A stretch of 35,362 nt of DNA from [Phormidium] sp. LEGE 05292 (GCF_015207735.1 NZ_JADEWG010000067.1:1-35362), one strand, 5' to 3'; counted from the first letter of the stretch, positions 8,330 through 16,493 are shown. The notes: generated from the sequence alone by a model not told the origin. Numbers and translations are program-made.

Positions 8330-8560
8330 CGCTATTACCAGTAGGTTTCCCCTTCGTAAACATCTCAGGACTAGATCGCTCAACTCCAGCCTAGTCCAGG
8401 TACTGTCGCTCATTAGTTTCACGGAAACAAAACCGTAATAGCGACAGTACCTGAGACTAGGCACAGTCAAGAGCGGGCTAGTGATGCGTGGGCGGACTAA
8501 GCGCAAGGACAGCGATCCACTGTCCAGAATGCAAGGCTGTTGGTGCCTACTGGTATAGCG
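8330..8560 (-). ncRNA. Retron msr-msd non-coding RNA (predicted)
   Basis: Read on the minus strand, the 231-nt element starts with a1 (CGCTATACCAGTAGG, 8560-8546) and ends with a2 (CCTACTGGTAATAGCG, 8345-8330). These pair over 15 bp with one bulged A. Inside, near the 5' end, GGACAG/CTGTCC forms a short msr-like hairpin (8525-8507). Next comes a long stem. Plus-strand arms 8390-8410 and 8440-8461 pair over 21 bp with one bulge around a 29-nt loop. Outer helices add CTAG-CGCTC with GAGCG-CTAG, and CATC with GATG, so the msd is roughly 8486-8361. This is the retron plan: a1, msr hairpin, msd stem, a2. A priming G may be in the AGC at 8538-8536, but this is not certain. The RT downstream has retron motifs. 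The boundaries are well defined by a1/a2; transcription is not proven. Confidence 0.85.
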
Positions 8561-8570
8561 CCTTTAAAAG

Positions 8571-10214
8571 TTACCTGCGTTGACGATCGTGATGTGTTCT
8601 TAAAGCCAAAATGTGTTCACATGGCCCTTTGAACAACTTATTTTGTAAGTGCCAGTTGCAGGTACATTCTGCTTGAATTATACGCCGATCTGAGTCGATC
8701 GTCAAAGATGGATGATATACATTTCCCTTATCTTTAACCACACCTTGCAAAATTAAAACATTAGCAGCATCGCCAGTACACGAAGTAACTTCCACAGCAT
8801 TTTGACTCAAAAAACGAGTTGCCTTTTCTTCTCTTTCATTAGCAAAACGTAATTTCTCCATTGGTAGCGGTTCCCGACTTAATTCCCGCACCCGATACAC
8901 TTGTTTATTTAAGTCAAAAATTGCACTACCAGCTTGCGTGTAACTACTTAAAGCACCAAGAACTACAGAACGGTCTAAGTTCAATCGACGGGCAAGTACA
9001 TCAGGTGGTTCTGCCCAATTTTGTTTTAAAGCGTTAAAAATTTGCTGTTTTGTTAGGTTATCTACTTCGGCGCGAGGTGCCATCAAGTCAAAGTTCCCTG
9101 CTTGCGCCCAATCGTTACTCGTCCATCCCGACAAACCCAAGGTAAAGGAGAGATCGCCCAAATCTGCAACGTAAAAGGAAGGCATCCCCGTACCAAGTAG
9201 GTGAACGGTAAACTTTTTCGCAATGGGAATCAGGCGTTCCAAGATGTGCAAGCGACGACGACCCCAAACGCGAATTACTTTTTCTTCGTTTCCCAAGTAG
9301 GGAGAACGGGAACAGACAACCTCAATATTCCAAGGTTCAAACACGACCCGTACAGGTTGCCCAGGTGTTAAATGATACCTCATTCCCCTTGGGCCGTGTT
9401 TTTCTTTATGTCGCCGCAAAACAAAACAAAGGTTGTGAACATCCATTGGGTGCAAATCGAATTTTGTTGCGGGTAAAGACATGGCGGAACTTACTTGTAA
9501 AAAACCCCTTACCCAGCTATCCGGTAAATCGATTTTGACTTCTTTAAATGATTCTTCGTTGGTAGTTTTTACTTCAAAACCGGAAGGATCGACTTCTAAT
9601 TTTGTCGTTTTGTAATTGCGGATTTTTTGAAATTCGTTGTACAAATCGTGAGAGTAATCAATGTTAGTTGTTCCACAAGCAAATTCATCGATTTTTTTAA
9701 AGACTTCGTAACTTGCGCCCAGTCGCCCATAACTAGATTCATCAACGCTGAAACATTCAAAAAATATTTCGTCTGGGTGAACTGTAATTACAGGATCGAA
9801 GAGAAAGTAAATGTCTAATTGTTTGCGGAATACGTATTGGCGAAAATTTTCTCTAGCATCATAGTATGGTTTAAGGCGTTGATAATGGCGATCGTAAAAA
9901 TCTTTCAATTCCGTCCGCAACTCTTGCATTCGGTTAAGAATTTCTTGCCTTTGTACTGCTACTTGTTGCCAGTCAATTTCTAACTGTTTCGCCGCCCATT
10001 CTTTATATGCGGTTTTATCTTTTGGTTTGAAACGCAAATCGGAAACAACTACATCGTGTAAGGCGCTAATTGCTTCCCGAAAAGCGATGTTTTGGCGCAA
10101 TTCTCCGATGAAAAAAGTAGGTTCGCGCTTGGTGTCGGGGGAGAAAGACATCTGAGTGCGATCGCCTTTATCTACAACAGCAGTATTTCCCTTGTAAGCG
10201 TAGTTTACTTCCAT
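8571..10214 (-). CDS. SWIM zinc-finger protein, 547 aa
   Basis: The C-terminus has a clear SWIM zinc finger, CxCx(12)CxH, with ligands Cys517, Cys519, Cys532 and His534 (AECTCNWHLQN...GPCEHILALR). SWIM fingers are known to bind DNA or protein. Around residues 75-125 there is a helical, possibly coiled-coil part. A central beta-rich part (about 210-400) has GMRYHLTPGQPVRVVFEPWNIE. Around 405-460 there is a winged-helix-like stretch (NLTKQQIFNALKQNW...). SWIM proteins of this kind occur with WGR/MolR-type proteins, as in the E. coli yeh region, and a WGR protein does lie upstream here. No MoxR ATPase or VWA gene is present, unlike that arrangement. The stop codon is only 10 nt before the retron-like RNA, so read-through or shared transcription with the retron is possible. 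Confidence 0.85.
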   Translation of the reverse strand: MEVNYAYKGNTAVVDKGDRTQMSFSPDTKREPTFFIGELRQNIAFREAISALHDVVVSDLRFKPKDKTAYKEWAAKQLEIDWQQVAVQRQEILNRMQELRTELKDFYDRHYQRLKPYYDARENFRQYVFRKQLDIYFLFDPVITVHPDEIFFECFSVDESSYGRLGASYEVFKKIDEFACGTTNIDYSHDLYNEFQKIRNYKTTKLEVDPSGFEVKTTNEESFKEVKIDLPDSWVRGFLQVSSAMSLPATKFDLHPMDVHNLCFVLRRHKEKHGPRGMRYHLTPGQPVRVVFEPWNIEVVCSRSPYLGNEEKVIRVWGRRRLHILERLIPIAKKFTVHLLGTGMPSFYVADLGDLSFTLGLSGWTSNDWAQAGNFDLMAPRAEVDNLTKQQIFNALKQNWAEPPDVLARRLNLDRSVVLGALSSYTQAGSAIFDLNKQVYRVRELSREPLPMEKLRFANEREEKATRFLSQNAVEVTSCTGDAANVLILQGVVKDKGNVYHPSLTIDSDRRIIQAECTCNWHLQNKLFKGPCEHILALRTHHDRQRR

Positions 10215-10254
10215 AGCAATTGTTATCCTTGAATAACTACAGTGTAACGATAAT

Positions 10255-10409
10255 TCATTTTTTTTACCGCGAAGGACGCAAAGAACGCAAAGAAAGAGAT
10301 GATACTAAATCCGGGTTTATTACTATGTTTTAGGGATTTTTAGGGAACCACGAAGACACGAAGGAAACGAAGGAAGAAGTGGAAGAAAATAAAAAAGGAG
10401 TAACTAACT
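10255..10409. repeat. Spacer filled with dispersed CGAAG-type repeats and a MITE end
   Basis: The 213-bp gap between the WGR and SWIM genes is repeat material. It holds ACCGCGAAGGACGCAAAGAACGC, then the MITE terminus ATACTAAATCCGGGTT (10302-10317), then ACCACGAAGACACGAAGG. Related strings occur in either orientation near 2470-2540, 20661-20687, 27044-27097, 27134-27193 and 28594-28620. No promoter or terminator is obvious here. Confidence 0.65.
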
Positions 10410-10420
10410 AGAATTTATTA

Positions 10421-10447
10421 TCTGCGTTCATCTGCGTTCATCTGCGG
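10421..10447. repeat. Decamer repeat overlapping the end of the WGR gene
   Basis: Read on the minus strand there are three near-copies of CGCAGATGAA. The repeat encodes the last residues (TADERR) and the stop codon of the WGR protein, so the original C-terminus may have been altered when the repeat arose. Confidence 0.75.
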
Positions 10448-13400
10448 TTTTAAATTCTTTGACTAAAATTGGTAATTCTAAGTCGGGGTAAGTGCGTTTG
10501 ATGTTTACCATACATTCGATCGCAGCTGCTTTATCAGCTATTACCATTGTTGCAGATTGTCGGGTCATAATTTCTGCTACGACGGTAGCAGCTTCTAAAC
10601 TCTTTTGTGCCTCCCCATTCAAAAAAGCAAAAATGCGTTTTTTAGCTACGCTTCCCCGATTCACCAATGATAAAACCGTGATAAAATAAGGTGTTAATTC
10701 CTCTAGTTTTTCTGGAGCGTTAACAGCGTAACTCTCCAAATAGTTGGTGACAAATAACTGCATATCTGCTGCTGGGTGTTCGCTAAATTTCAGCAAATAC
10801 TCTTGTTTGTCAGCTTCTTGAAAATAGCGAGTTACCAAGTTTCGCCCAAAACTACGAACTTCTTCTTTGATACTATCGCAGAGAGTAATTAATACGCTGG
10901 GTGTCAAATCTTCCGCAGTGAAGAAAGTATTGAATAAGCGGAAACCAAACTCTTGAGTATCTTCCCATTTACTCTCAACTATTCTCACCCCAGATAACAT
11001 TTCTGCTTCATTTCCCCGGAAGCGAGGCAAGTTTTTCAAAAATATTTGTCTCGCCGCTTCTCTCACAGCTAAAATTTCATTATCCGCCAGCTTAACTATT
11101 TCCATTGTCTCAAATTCTGCTGCCCATTTATCAGCATTGGCAATGATTACATAACCTGCTAATTCCTGAGTTGCAGAAGATTTCGCTTTCAGCAATCTCA
11201 AAGCAGTATCTTTGCTAATATTTGTCATCCATTCTGGCAAATCTTCTTTCAAGAAACGGACTAGATATTGACAAACTTCTTCCTTGGTTTTCGACAGCAT
11301 TAAAAGATCGATCGCTTCCGTTGCTAACCTAGCGGCGAAGTCAGAATGATCTGTGGCGAGTCGGCGAATAACAGGGCGAATGGCGTTACGAATATCTGCT
11401 AATTCGTGAGTTGCCATTGCCATTAGCAACGAATATTGATTTAATAAAGTAGAGTCGGGAAGTTGTCCAAAAATTCTAATTCCAAGTCCGCGAATTGATT
11501 CGTATTCTGAGACAATTAAAGAATCGATTAATCCCGGTGGTAAATTTTCGGCTGAAGTTTCATGATTTACGAGGATTCTTGCACCTAATTCTTGCACTTC
11601 TAATACCGAATGTCTCAGCAAATCTTGAATAATTGACATTCCCAAAGTGCGTAACTGGGGAGTAAAACAAGTTAGGAGAGTTTCCGCGATGTCTTTTGCT
11701 TTTTCTCCTGCGTCGTTGGGTAATGCTAATACTTCGGTGATGATTTTAACGATTAAAAGTTTTGCTGCATTCTCATTGAGAATCGAAGAATTGAGCAGTT
11801 GACGGGCGAATTGACGAGTATCAGCAAAAGGATTAATGACTAAAGAAGCGATCAAATTAGCATCAGCGAGAAAGGGTTCTCTTGTTTCTTCAATCCAGCG
11901 AAAAGCTGTTGTTCTTGCTTCGAGAATTACACAACTCGCTAGGGCTAAAACTAATTCTAAATTAGGTGCAGCAGAGTTGTAAAGAGTTTGGGCTAATTCA
12001 AAGGCAAATCTTGCTGTAACTTCATAAGGTTTGTTCAGTAATTTAACGATCGTTTCTACGTCTAACTCTGTGCAAAACTGGGAACAATCGCGCAATGCTT
12101 TGATGGCGAATTGATGTACAGGTTGGCAGTTACTTTCTAATAATAAATTTAACAGTTCTGTGGGTTTTTGTTCCCAAAGTTTCGGGAAAGCTTCTTCCCG
12201 CACATTTGGTTCTAAATCTCCTGGTTTATAGTTTTCTTTACACACCCAAGCTTTGTTATTTTCTCTGTATTCGTAACGAGGGCTGTTTTCATAAAGGATG
12301 TGATTAAATGTGAGATAACCAGCGTAGATATCCCAGCTTATACTAGTAGTAATGCTTTGCCAATTATTGTTGAATCTTTGCCATCGTAAAAAATTTGTTT
12401 GTTTCGGTGGTTGTGCATCTCGATCGGAATATTGTAAGAGAATGTTTGCAGCCATTTTCACATAATTATCATCACCACTTTCTCCTAATTCCTGGAGAGT
12501 GTGCCAAATCCTACGTCGCAAATATTCACGAGTGAAGTTGCTGTAAGCAATTCTTGAGTTAGGGCTTTTTAATTCTGCTAAAACCTCATCATTATCAACT
12601 TTCTCCCATCGTCTTGATTCAGGGTTATATTTGTAACCATATCTTGCCAATTGAACGTTTTCTGGAAGATGGATTAGATGAATATTGCTACGGAAATTTG
12701 CCTTCTCTTTTTCAATACGGTAAGCAATAATTCCGAAAATTTCTGCATCTAAGCGGTATTCAGCTATTTTGAAAATGTGCCGAATTTGTTTGAAGTAGTT
12801 GGGTTTAAAGGGTGCGGTTCGCAGAATTTCTAAGAGGGCAGGACGGACATTTTCATTATTAATTTGGTAGATTGTATCGAGGACGGCAAAACCTTGGTAA
12901 TCGCAAGTCTGTAGATATGCTTTTAACAGGTTGGCAAACTCTGTTGCCGACCCATTTTTAGCTGTTTCTTGTAATAGCTTGGGTAATTCGGCTATTTTTT
13001 GCGATCGCAAATTCTCCTTTTCTATTGCCTCCGAAAGTTTAAATGCTGCTTCCCAGGAAATTCGACGCACAAATTCGGGGTTTTGGGAATTTTGATATAA
13101 GTTTTTCAGGGTGGGTAAAGCTGTTTTGTCACCACAGTTGCCCAATGCCCAGGCTATGCAATAATCTCTTAAAGGTTCCCCTGTTCCAATCAGTTTTAAA
13201 AGTTCGGGAACTGCTTCGGTAATTTTTAATTCCCCCGCACGCCAAATCACTCTTTCTAAAGGCCATTTTTTATCAGATGGTGCAGCGAGTCGGGTTAAAA
13301 TTGCTTGTTTTTGTGCGTCTGGATTTGGCGGATTAAGGGTTTTTGGTGCAGGAGTTTCAGTAACTAGTGTACTGCTAACATCTTGATAGCCTTTTTTGGT

Positions 13401-13613
13401 TTTTTCGCCCACTAATTTATCGAAAGCTTTTTCGGCTTGGGCTAGGGTTACTGGTTGCTCGGTTTTTACTCCTTCTTTGAGGGTTGCGCCTCTGCGACCG
13501 TAGCGGAAGTTTACCACGTATCGATCGCTCCCAACCAAACAAAGATCGACTTCATAAACTTTATCGGAAGTTCCTTCTTGATAATGAAGGGTTGTTCTCT
13601 TAATTAGTTGCAT
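10428..13613 (-). CDS. WGR-domain protein with HEAT-like repeats, 1061 aa (MolR-like)
   Basis: Residues 1-80 form a WGR domain, with the signature VNFRYGRRGATLKEGVKT and the lead-in LHYQEGTSDKVYEVDL. WGR domains are known from PARPs and bacterial MolR proteins and bind nucleic acid ends. The remainder is a long alpha-solenoid with repeated helical hairpins, e.g. VPELLKLIGTGEPLRDYCIAWALGNCGDKTALPTLKNLY, which suggests a scaffold. No nuclease, ATPase or PARP catalytic motif is visible. The start at MQLIKRTTLHYQEG coincides with the beginning of the WGR fold. It is upstream of the SWIM gene on the same strand, separated by a 213-bp repeat spacer. The last six codons and the stop come from a decamer repeat. 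Family call is firm; function is unknown. Confidence 0.88.
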   Translation of the reverse strand: MQLIKRTTLHYQEGTSDKVYEVDLCLVGSDRYVVNFRYGRRGATLKEGVKTEQPVTLAQAEKAFDKLVGEKTKKGYQDVSSTLVTETPAPKTLNPPNPDAQKQAILTRLAAPSDKKWPLERVIWRAGELKITEAVPELLKLIGTGEPLRDYCIAWALGNCGDKTALPTLKNLYQNSQNPEFVRRISWEAAFKLSEAIEKENLRSQKIAELPKLLQETAKNGSATEFANLLKAYLQTCDYQGFAVLDTIYQINNENVRPALLEILRTAPFKPNYFKQIRHIFKIAEYRLDAEIFGIIAYRIEKEKANFRSNIHLIHLPENVQLARYGYKYNPESRRWEKVDNDEVLAELKSPNSRIAYSNFTREYLRRRIWHTLQELGESGDDNYVKMAANILLQYSDRDAQPPKQTNFLRWQRFNNNWQSITTSISWDIYAGYLTFNHILYENSPRYEYRENNKAWVCKENYKPGDLEPNVREEAFPKLWEQKPTELLNLLLESNCQPVHQFAIKALRDCSQFCTELDVETIVKLLNKPYEVTARFAFELAQTLYNSAAPNLELVLALASCVILEARTTAFRWIEETREPFLADANLIASLVINPFADTRQFARQLLNSSILNENAAKLLIVKIITEVLALPNDAGEKAKDIAETLLTCFTPQLRTLGMSIIQDLLRHSVLEVQELGARILVNHETSAENLPPGLIDSLIVSEYESIRGLGIRIFGQLPDSTLLNQYSLLMAMATHELADIRNAIRPVIRRLATDHSDFAARLATEAIDLLMLSKTKEEVCQYLVRFLKEDLPEWMTNISKDTALRLLKAKSSATQELAGYVIIANADKWAAEFETMEIVKLADNEILAVREAARQIFLKNLPRFRGNEAEMLSGVRIVESKWEDTQEFGFRLFNTFFTAEDLTPSVLITLCDSIKEEVRSFGRNLVTRYFQEADKQEYLLKFSEHPAADMQLFVTNYLESYAVNAPEKLEELTPYFITVLSLVNRGSVAKKRIFAFLNGEAQKSLEAATVVAEIMTRQSATMVIADKAAAIECMVNIKRTYPDLELPILVKEFKTADERR

Positions 13614-13648
13614 TGTGGTTCTTCCTGTGTCGAAAATCTTCCGTCCCG

Positions 13649-13697
13649 CCAGGGACTCAAGTCCCTGGCTAATAGCTTAAGTCCTCTTCAGAGGACT
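13649..13697. repeat. REP-like palindromes upstream of the ATPase/PIN pair
   Basis: Two hairpins lie side by side: CCAGGGACTCAAGTCCCTGG (13649-13668, 9-bp arms) and AGTCCTCTTCAGAGGACT (13680-13697, 7-bp arms). This pattern is typical of REP-like intergenic elements in cyanobacteria. They sit between the divergently transcribed WGR gene and the ATPase gene. Rather than terminators, they look like mobile palindromes, since no T-tract follows. Confidence 0.75.
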
Positions 13698-13880
13698 GAA
13701 AAGGCAGACTTAATCTAGTGTAATGAATTGAGGAGTTAGGTAATTGGGGCGATCGTCAGGTGCGTTAAAATGATAGCCTTCCAATATAATAGAGGTTTTT
13801 GCTTTTCTGGCGCACCCTACAAGGTTATCTAAGCACAGATCGGATCAACACCGATATTGTTTATCGAAGAGAACTGTGAT

Positions 13881-15194
13881 ATGAATGCCATACTGACAGA
13901 ATTTACCCTTGCCAACTTCAAAAGTTACAAAACAAGCAGTTTACCTCTGGGATCGCTGACAGTGTTAATAGGTGCAAACGCCGCAGGAAAAAGTAATGTT
14001 ATTGAAGGTTTGCGCTTTCTGTCATGGCTAGCACAAGGACAAAAACTTTCCAGTATTCAATACGCTGTAAATAGTGCCGAACGAGTTGTGCGCGGTCGAA
14101 TAAATGACTTGTGCCATCGTGGAGAGTCAAGTTTTACCATCGGTTGCCGTTTGGATTCAAATGAATGGAACCAGCTTGATATAACGCTGAATGCCCGTGA
14201 CGGAGAACTGCACATCAGTAGTGAGCGAATAGTTGATTCGACAAGTCCAGTCCCCCTATATGACTTAGATCAGCCTTCCCAAGGAGTAGGAACTGATGTT
14301 GGTGTAATGTATAACAACTTTTTAAAAGGTAGTAAAAAGCCAAGAATAACTTGCAGCGATCAAATGGCTATATTTGTCCAATTAGATAGCCCTACCCATT
14401 TTAATGCCAAGCATACCAACTCCCAAAAAATTATTCCTCAAACCGTCCGCGAATATCAACGAGTCTTAAAAAATATCCTGTTTTTAGATCCCGTTCCTGC
14501 CAGAATGCGCGAGTACAGCTTCAAGTCTGATAAACGATTACAAGATGATGGTACTAATCTTTCTAGCGTTCTGTATCGCTTGTGGAACAACCATCCCGAA
14601 AATCAACAGGCAATTCTTAACTTCATCCAGAGTCTACCAGAACAGGCTATAGATGGGCTAGATTTCCTTTTCGGGCCAAGGGATGAAGTCATGGTGCAAC
14701 TAGCAGAAACCTTTGGCAATCACCGTCGCTATTGTGAGGCAGCATTATTATCCGATGGTACATTGCGCGTATTGGCTATAACTGCGGCGATGCTATCGGC
14801 TCCCGAAGGGAGTCTAGTCGTGATTGAGGAAATTGACAACGGCGTTCATCCCAACCGCGCCCAGCATCTACTCGCCAGCATCCGAGATATTGCCGAGCAG
14901 CGGAAGTTACGAGTGCTGCTTTCCACACATAACCCAGCCTTAATGGATGCGTTACCCGATGCTGCTCTCAAAGATGTAGTCTTTTGTTTCCGAGATCCAA
15001 AGAAAGGAGATAGCCAGCTTGTACGGCTTGGCGATATGTACGATTTTCCCAGTCTGATATCTCAGGGGCCACTTGGTCAACTGGTAACTAGAGGAATAGT
15101 CGATCGATTCGTTAAGTCGCCGCATACACCTGAAGATAGAAAACAGCAAGCTATGGAATGGCTATCTCGTTTGCAGGAGTATAGCAATGAGTAG
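13881..15194 (+). CDS. AAA/ABC-type ATPase (AAA_21, OLD-like), 437 aa
   Basis: The N-terminus reads LTEFTLANFKSYKTSSLPLGSLTVLIGANAAGKSN, as in SMC/RecF/OLD-like ATPases, with Walker A GANAAGKS at residues 31-38. Further motifs are an ABC signature LSDGTLR near 290, Walker B SLVVIEEIDNGVHP near 315, and an H-loop LLSTHNPALMDALP near 350. No Toprim nuclease follows, so it is not a full OLD nuclease. The ATG chosen has GAAGAG 9 nt upstream; a TTG 24 nt earlier is less likely. The last codons overlap the next ORF by 8 bp, a sign of translational coupling. The ATPase probably controls the PIN-like nuclease encoded next, as in other ATPase-plus-nuclease defence pairs; that role is inferred. Confidence 0.9.
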   Translation: MNAILTEFTLANFKSYKTSSLPLGSLTVLIGANAAGKSNVIEGLRFLSWLAQGQKLSSIQYAVNSAERVVRGRINDLCHRGESSFTIGCRLDSNEWNQLDITLNARDGELHISSERIVDSTSPVPLYDLDQPSQGVGTDVGVMYNNFLKGSKKPRITCSDQMAIFVQLDSPTHFNAKHTNSQKIIPQTVREYQRVLKNILFLDPVPARMREYSFKSDKRLQDDGTNLSSVLYRLWNNHPENQQAILNFIQSLPEQAIDGLDFLFGPRDEVMVQLAETFGNHRRYCEAALLSDGTLRVLAITAAMLSAPEGSLVVIEEIDNGVHPNRAQHLLASIRDIAEQRKLRVLLSTHNPALMDALPDAALKDVVFCFRDPKKGDSQLVRLGDMYDFPSLISQGPLGQLVTRGIVDRFVKSPHTPEDRKQQAMEWLSRLQEYSNE

Positions 15195-15669
15195 TATCTG
15201 CCTGATAGATACCAGCATATTCCTCGAAATACTTAACGTTCCCAACTATAATCAGCATAGAGAATCAGTTCTCGAAGATTTTCAGACCTATTCTCAATGT
15301 GGCTGTACTTTTCTGTTGCCTATGGCCAATATACTGGAAACAGGCAACCTCATTGCCCAGAACGGCGATGGCACAATGCGAAGGAAAACTGCCTTGCGTT
15401 TTGTGGCAGAAGTGAAAGCAGCTTTCAGAGGTGAAGCCCCTTGGAGACCTACTACATTCCCAGATACACAAGAGATATTAAAGTGGATTGACAAATTTCC
15501 AGATCTGGCTGGGAGAAACAAAGCTCCTGATAAGCAAGAAGGAACAAGCTTTGGCGATTTAAGCATTATTCAGGAATTTCAAAATGCGTGTAATCTCTTT
15601 TCCATGAGTGAAGTGTTTATTTGGTCACTAGACAGAGATTTAGCAAATCATCATCAAAAGCCAACTTGA
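15187..15669 (+). CDS. PIN-like nuclease partner of the ATPase, 160 aa
   Basis: The protein starts SSICLIDTSIFLEIL, the first strand of a PIN domain with Asp8. Other candidate metal ligands are Glu51 (NILETGN), Asp124 (SFGDLSIIQE) and Asp149/Asp151 (FIWSLDRDL). That order and spacing fit PIN ribonucleases, though the similarity is only by eye and the middle is diverged. It overlaps the ATPase stop by 8 bp and must be co-translated with it. There is no antitoxin of the usual VapB type before it. The ribbon-helix-helix gene downstream is on the opposite strand and does not look like its antitoxin. The simplest reading is a nuclease effector gated by the ATPase. Confidence 0.72.
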   Translation: MSSICLIDTSIFLEILNVPNYNQHRESVLEDFQTYSQCGCTFLLPMANILETGNLIAQNGDGTMRRKTALRFVAEVKAAFRGEAPWRPTTFPDTQEILKWIDKFPDLAGRNKAPDKQEGTSFGDLSIIQEFQNACNLFSMSEVFIWSLDRDLANHHQKPT

Positions 15670-15729
15670 TTAAGGCTTCAAATGGTGCTGAGGTAAACCG
15701 GGGATTTGGTTCCCCGGTGGGATGCGTGT

Positions 15730-16068
15730 TTAACCTGCTGCCAAACTTTCGACGCTGAGTGGCACCAATTCGCCTTGGCGCGTGAGTCCTAATAACATGG
15801 GTTCTTGGGGTTGAATAAACTGTCCTGTGAGTACGCAGCGTTCTTCTCTTTGCGCTGTGGCGGGTATACTGGCTCTGATATCCAATTTGGAAAATTGGGG
15901 TTTGTACGAACCTGATTTTTGTTGGACGTAGTTCCAGAGAATTTCCCGAATTAATGCTTGATACCCCTGATTGCCAGCCAGGTCTTTCAGTCGATCTTTT
16001 AATTCTCTCTCTAAACGGATGCTGGTAACGTCCATTTCGGTGGTAGAGGTACGAGTTAAGGCTTGCAT
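15730..16068 (-). CDS. Ribbon-helix-helix (CopG-like) regulator with a C-terminal extension, 112 aa
   Basis: Residues 14-52 form the RHH fold: strand TSIRLERELKDRLKDLAG, then YQALIREILWNYV. This fold dimerises and binds DNA with its strand. Residues 53-112 form an extra domain with RCVLTGQFIQPQEPMLLGLTRQGELVPLSVESL, a beta-rich tail that may bind a ligand or partner. The start is supported by GGAG 8 nt before the ATG. It converges with the PIN gene, with 60 bp between stops, so it is not in that operon. The family seems conserved in cyanobacteria; its targets are unknown. Confidence 0.8.
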   Translation of the reverse strand: MQALTRTSTTEMDVTSIRLERELKDRLKDLAGNQGYQALIREILWNYVQQKSGSYKPQFSKLDIRASIPATAQREERCVLTGQFIQPQEPMLLGLTRQGELVPLSVESLAAG

Positions 16069-16102
16069 GAACTTTTCTCCAAAAAAGGGTGGACAAATCT
16101 AT

Positions 16103-16119
16103 AATACAAGTGTAGTATT
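16103..16119 (-). promoter_or_regulatory. Possible promoter/operator of the RHH gene
   Basis: On the minus strand, the stretch ATACTACACTTGTATTATAG lies about 30 nt before the Shine-Dalgarno. It contains an inverted repeat AATAC/GTATT and a -10-like TATTAT. RHH proteins often repress themselves at such short repeats. No good -35 is visible. Confidence 0.3.
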
Positions 16120-16382
16120 TAAAAAGTAAGATTTCTAAGATACAGCTTTCAAAAACTACTCCAGTGATTTACCAACAATCTCGATCCACTCAAATGCCTT
16201 CTTCCCCACGCTTCGACGGTGGCAACCAAGCCTCGTGGTGTGTTGGAATTGGTATAGGGGTGGATTATCTGTTGAGGGGAATCTATATTTTTGGAGAACG
16301 AGATCGCTCAAAAGATGGCGAATTTATTAATATCGCCAGTCATCAATTTAATCTAGAAGCAAATTTACCGAAACGAAGCGGG

Positions 16383-16409
16383 AGGTACAGGCGCAGAATA
16401 ACTGTACCT
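16383..16409 (+). promoter_or_regulatory. Leader hairpin upstream of the HNH gene
   Basis: AGGTACAG (16383-16390) and CTGTACCT (16402-16409) form an 8-bp stem with an 11-nt loop. A second, weaker stem AGAAG/CTTCT follows, and then the strong terminator hairpin. Together these fill the 100 nt before the HNH ribosome site. The rest of the spacer back to the RHH gene holds nothing I can assign. Confidence 0.45.
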
Positions 16410-16440
16410 GCATAAACAAGAAGAACCAAAAAACCTTCTG

Positions 16441-16476
16441 ACCCCCGCTTCTAACTCAAAAGAGGCGGGGGTTTTT
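16441..16476 (+). terminator. Intrinsic terminator or attenuator just before the HNH gene
   Basis: A 12-bp G+C-rich stem (ACCCCCGCTTCT with AGAGGCGGGGGT, one T-G pair) and an 8-nt loop are followed by TTTTT. It ends only 5 nt before the AAGGAG ribosome site of the HNH gene. No convincing gene ends upstream on this strand, so it may act as an attenuator of HNH expression. Confidence 0.75.
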
Positions 16477-16493
16477 AAATAAGGAGTTGAATC

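Noticed and set aside
8279-8506. 75-codon ORF in the retron RNA region
   Set aside because: It runs through the msd stem; the composition is set by the inverted repeats, not by protein coding.
15730-16068. RHH protein as antitoxin of the PIN protein
   Set aside because: It is on the opposite strand, convergent, and has its own leader; the PIN gene is coupled to the ATPase instead.
16164-16415. 83-codon ORF between the RHH and HNH genes
   Set aside because: No ribosome site, odd composition, no recognisable domain, and its end runs into the leader hairpin; more likely non-coding.
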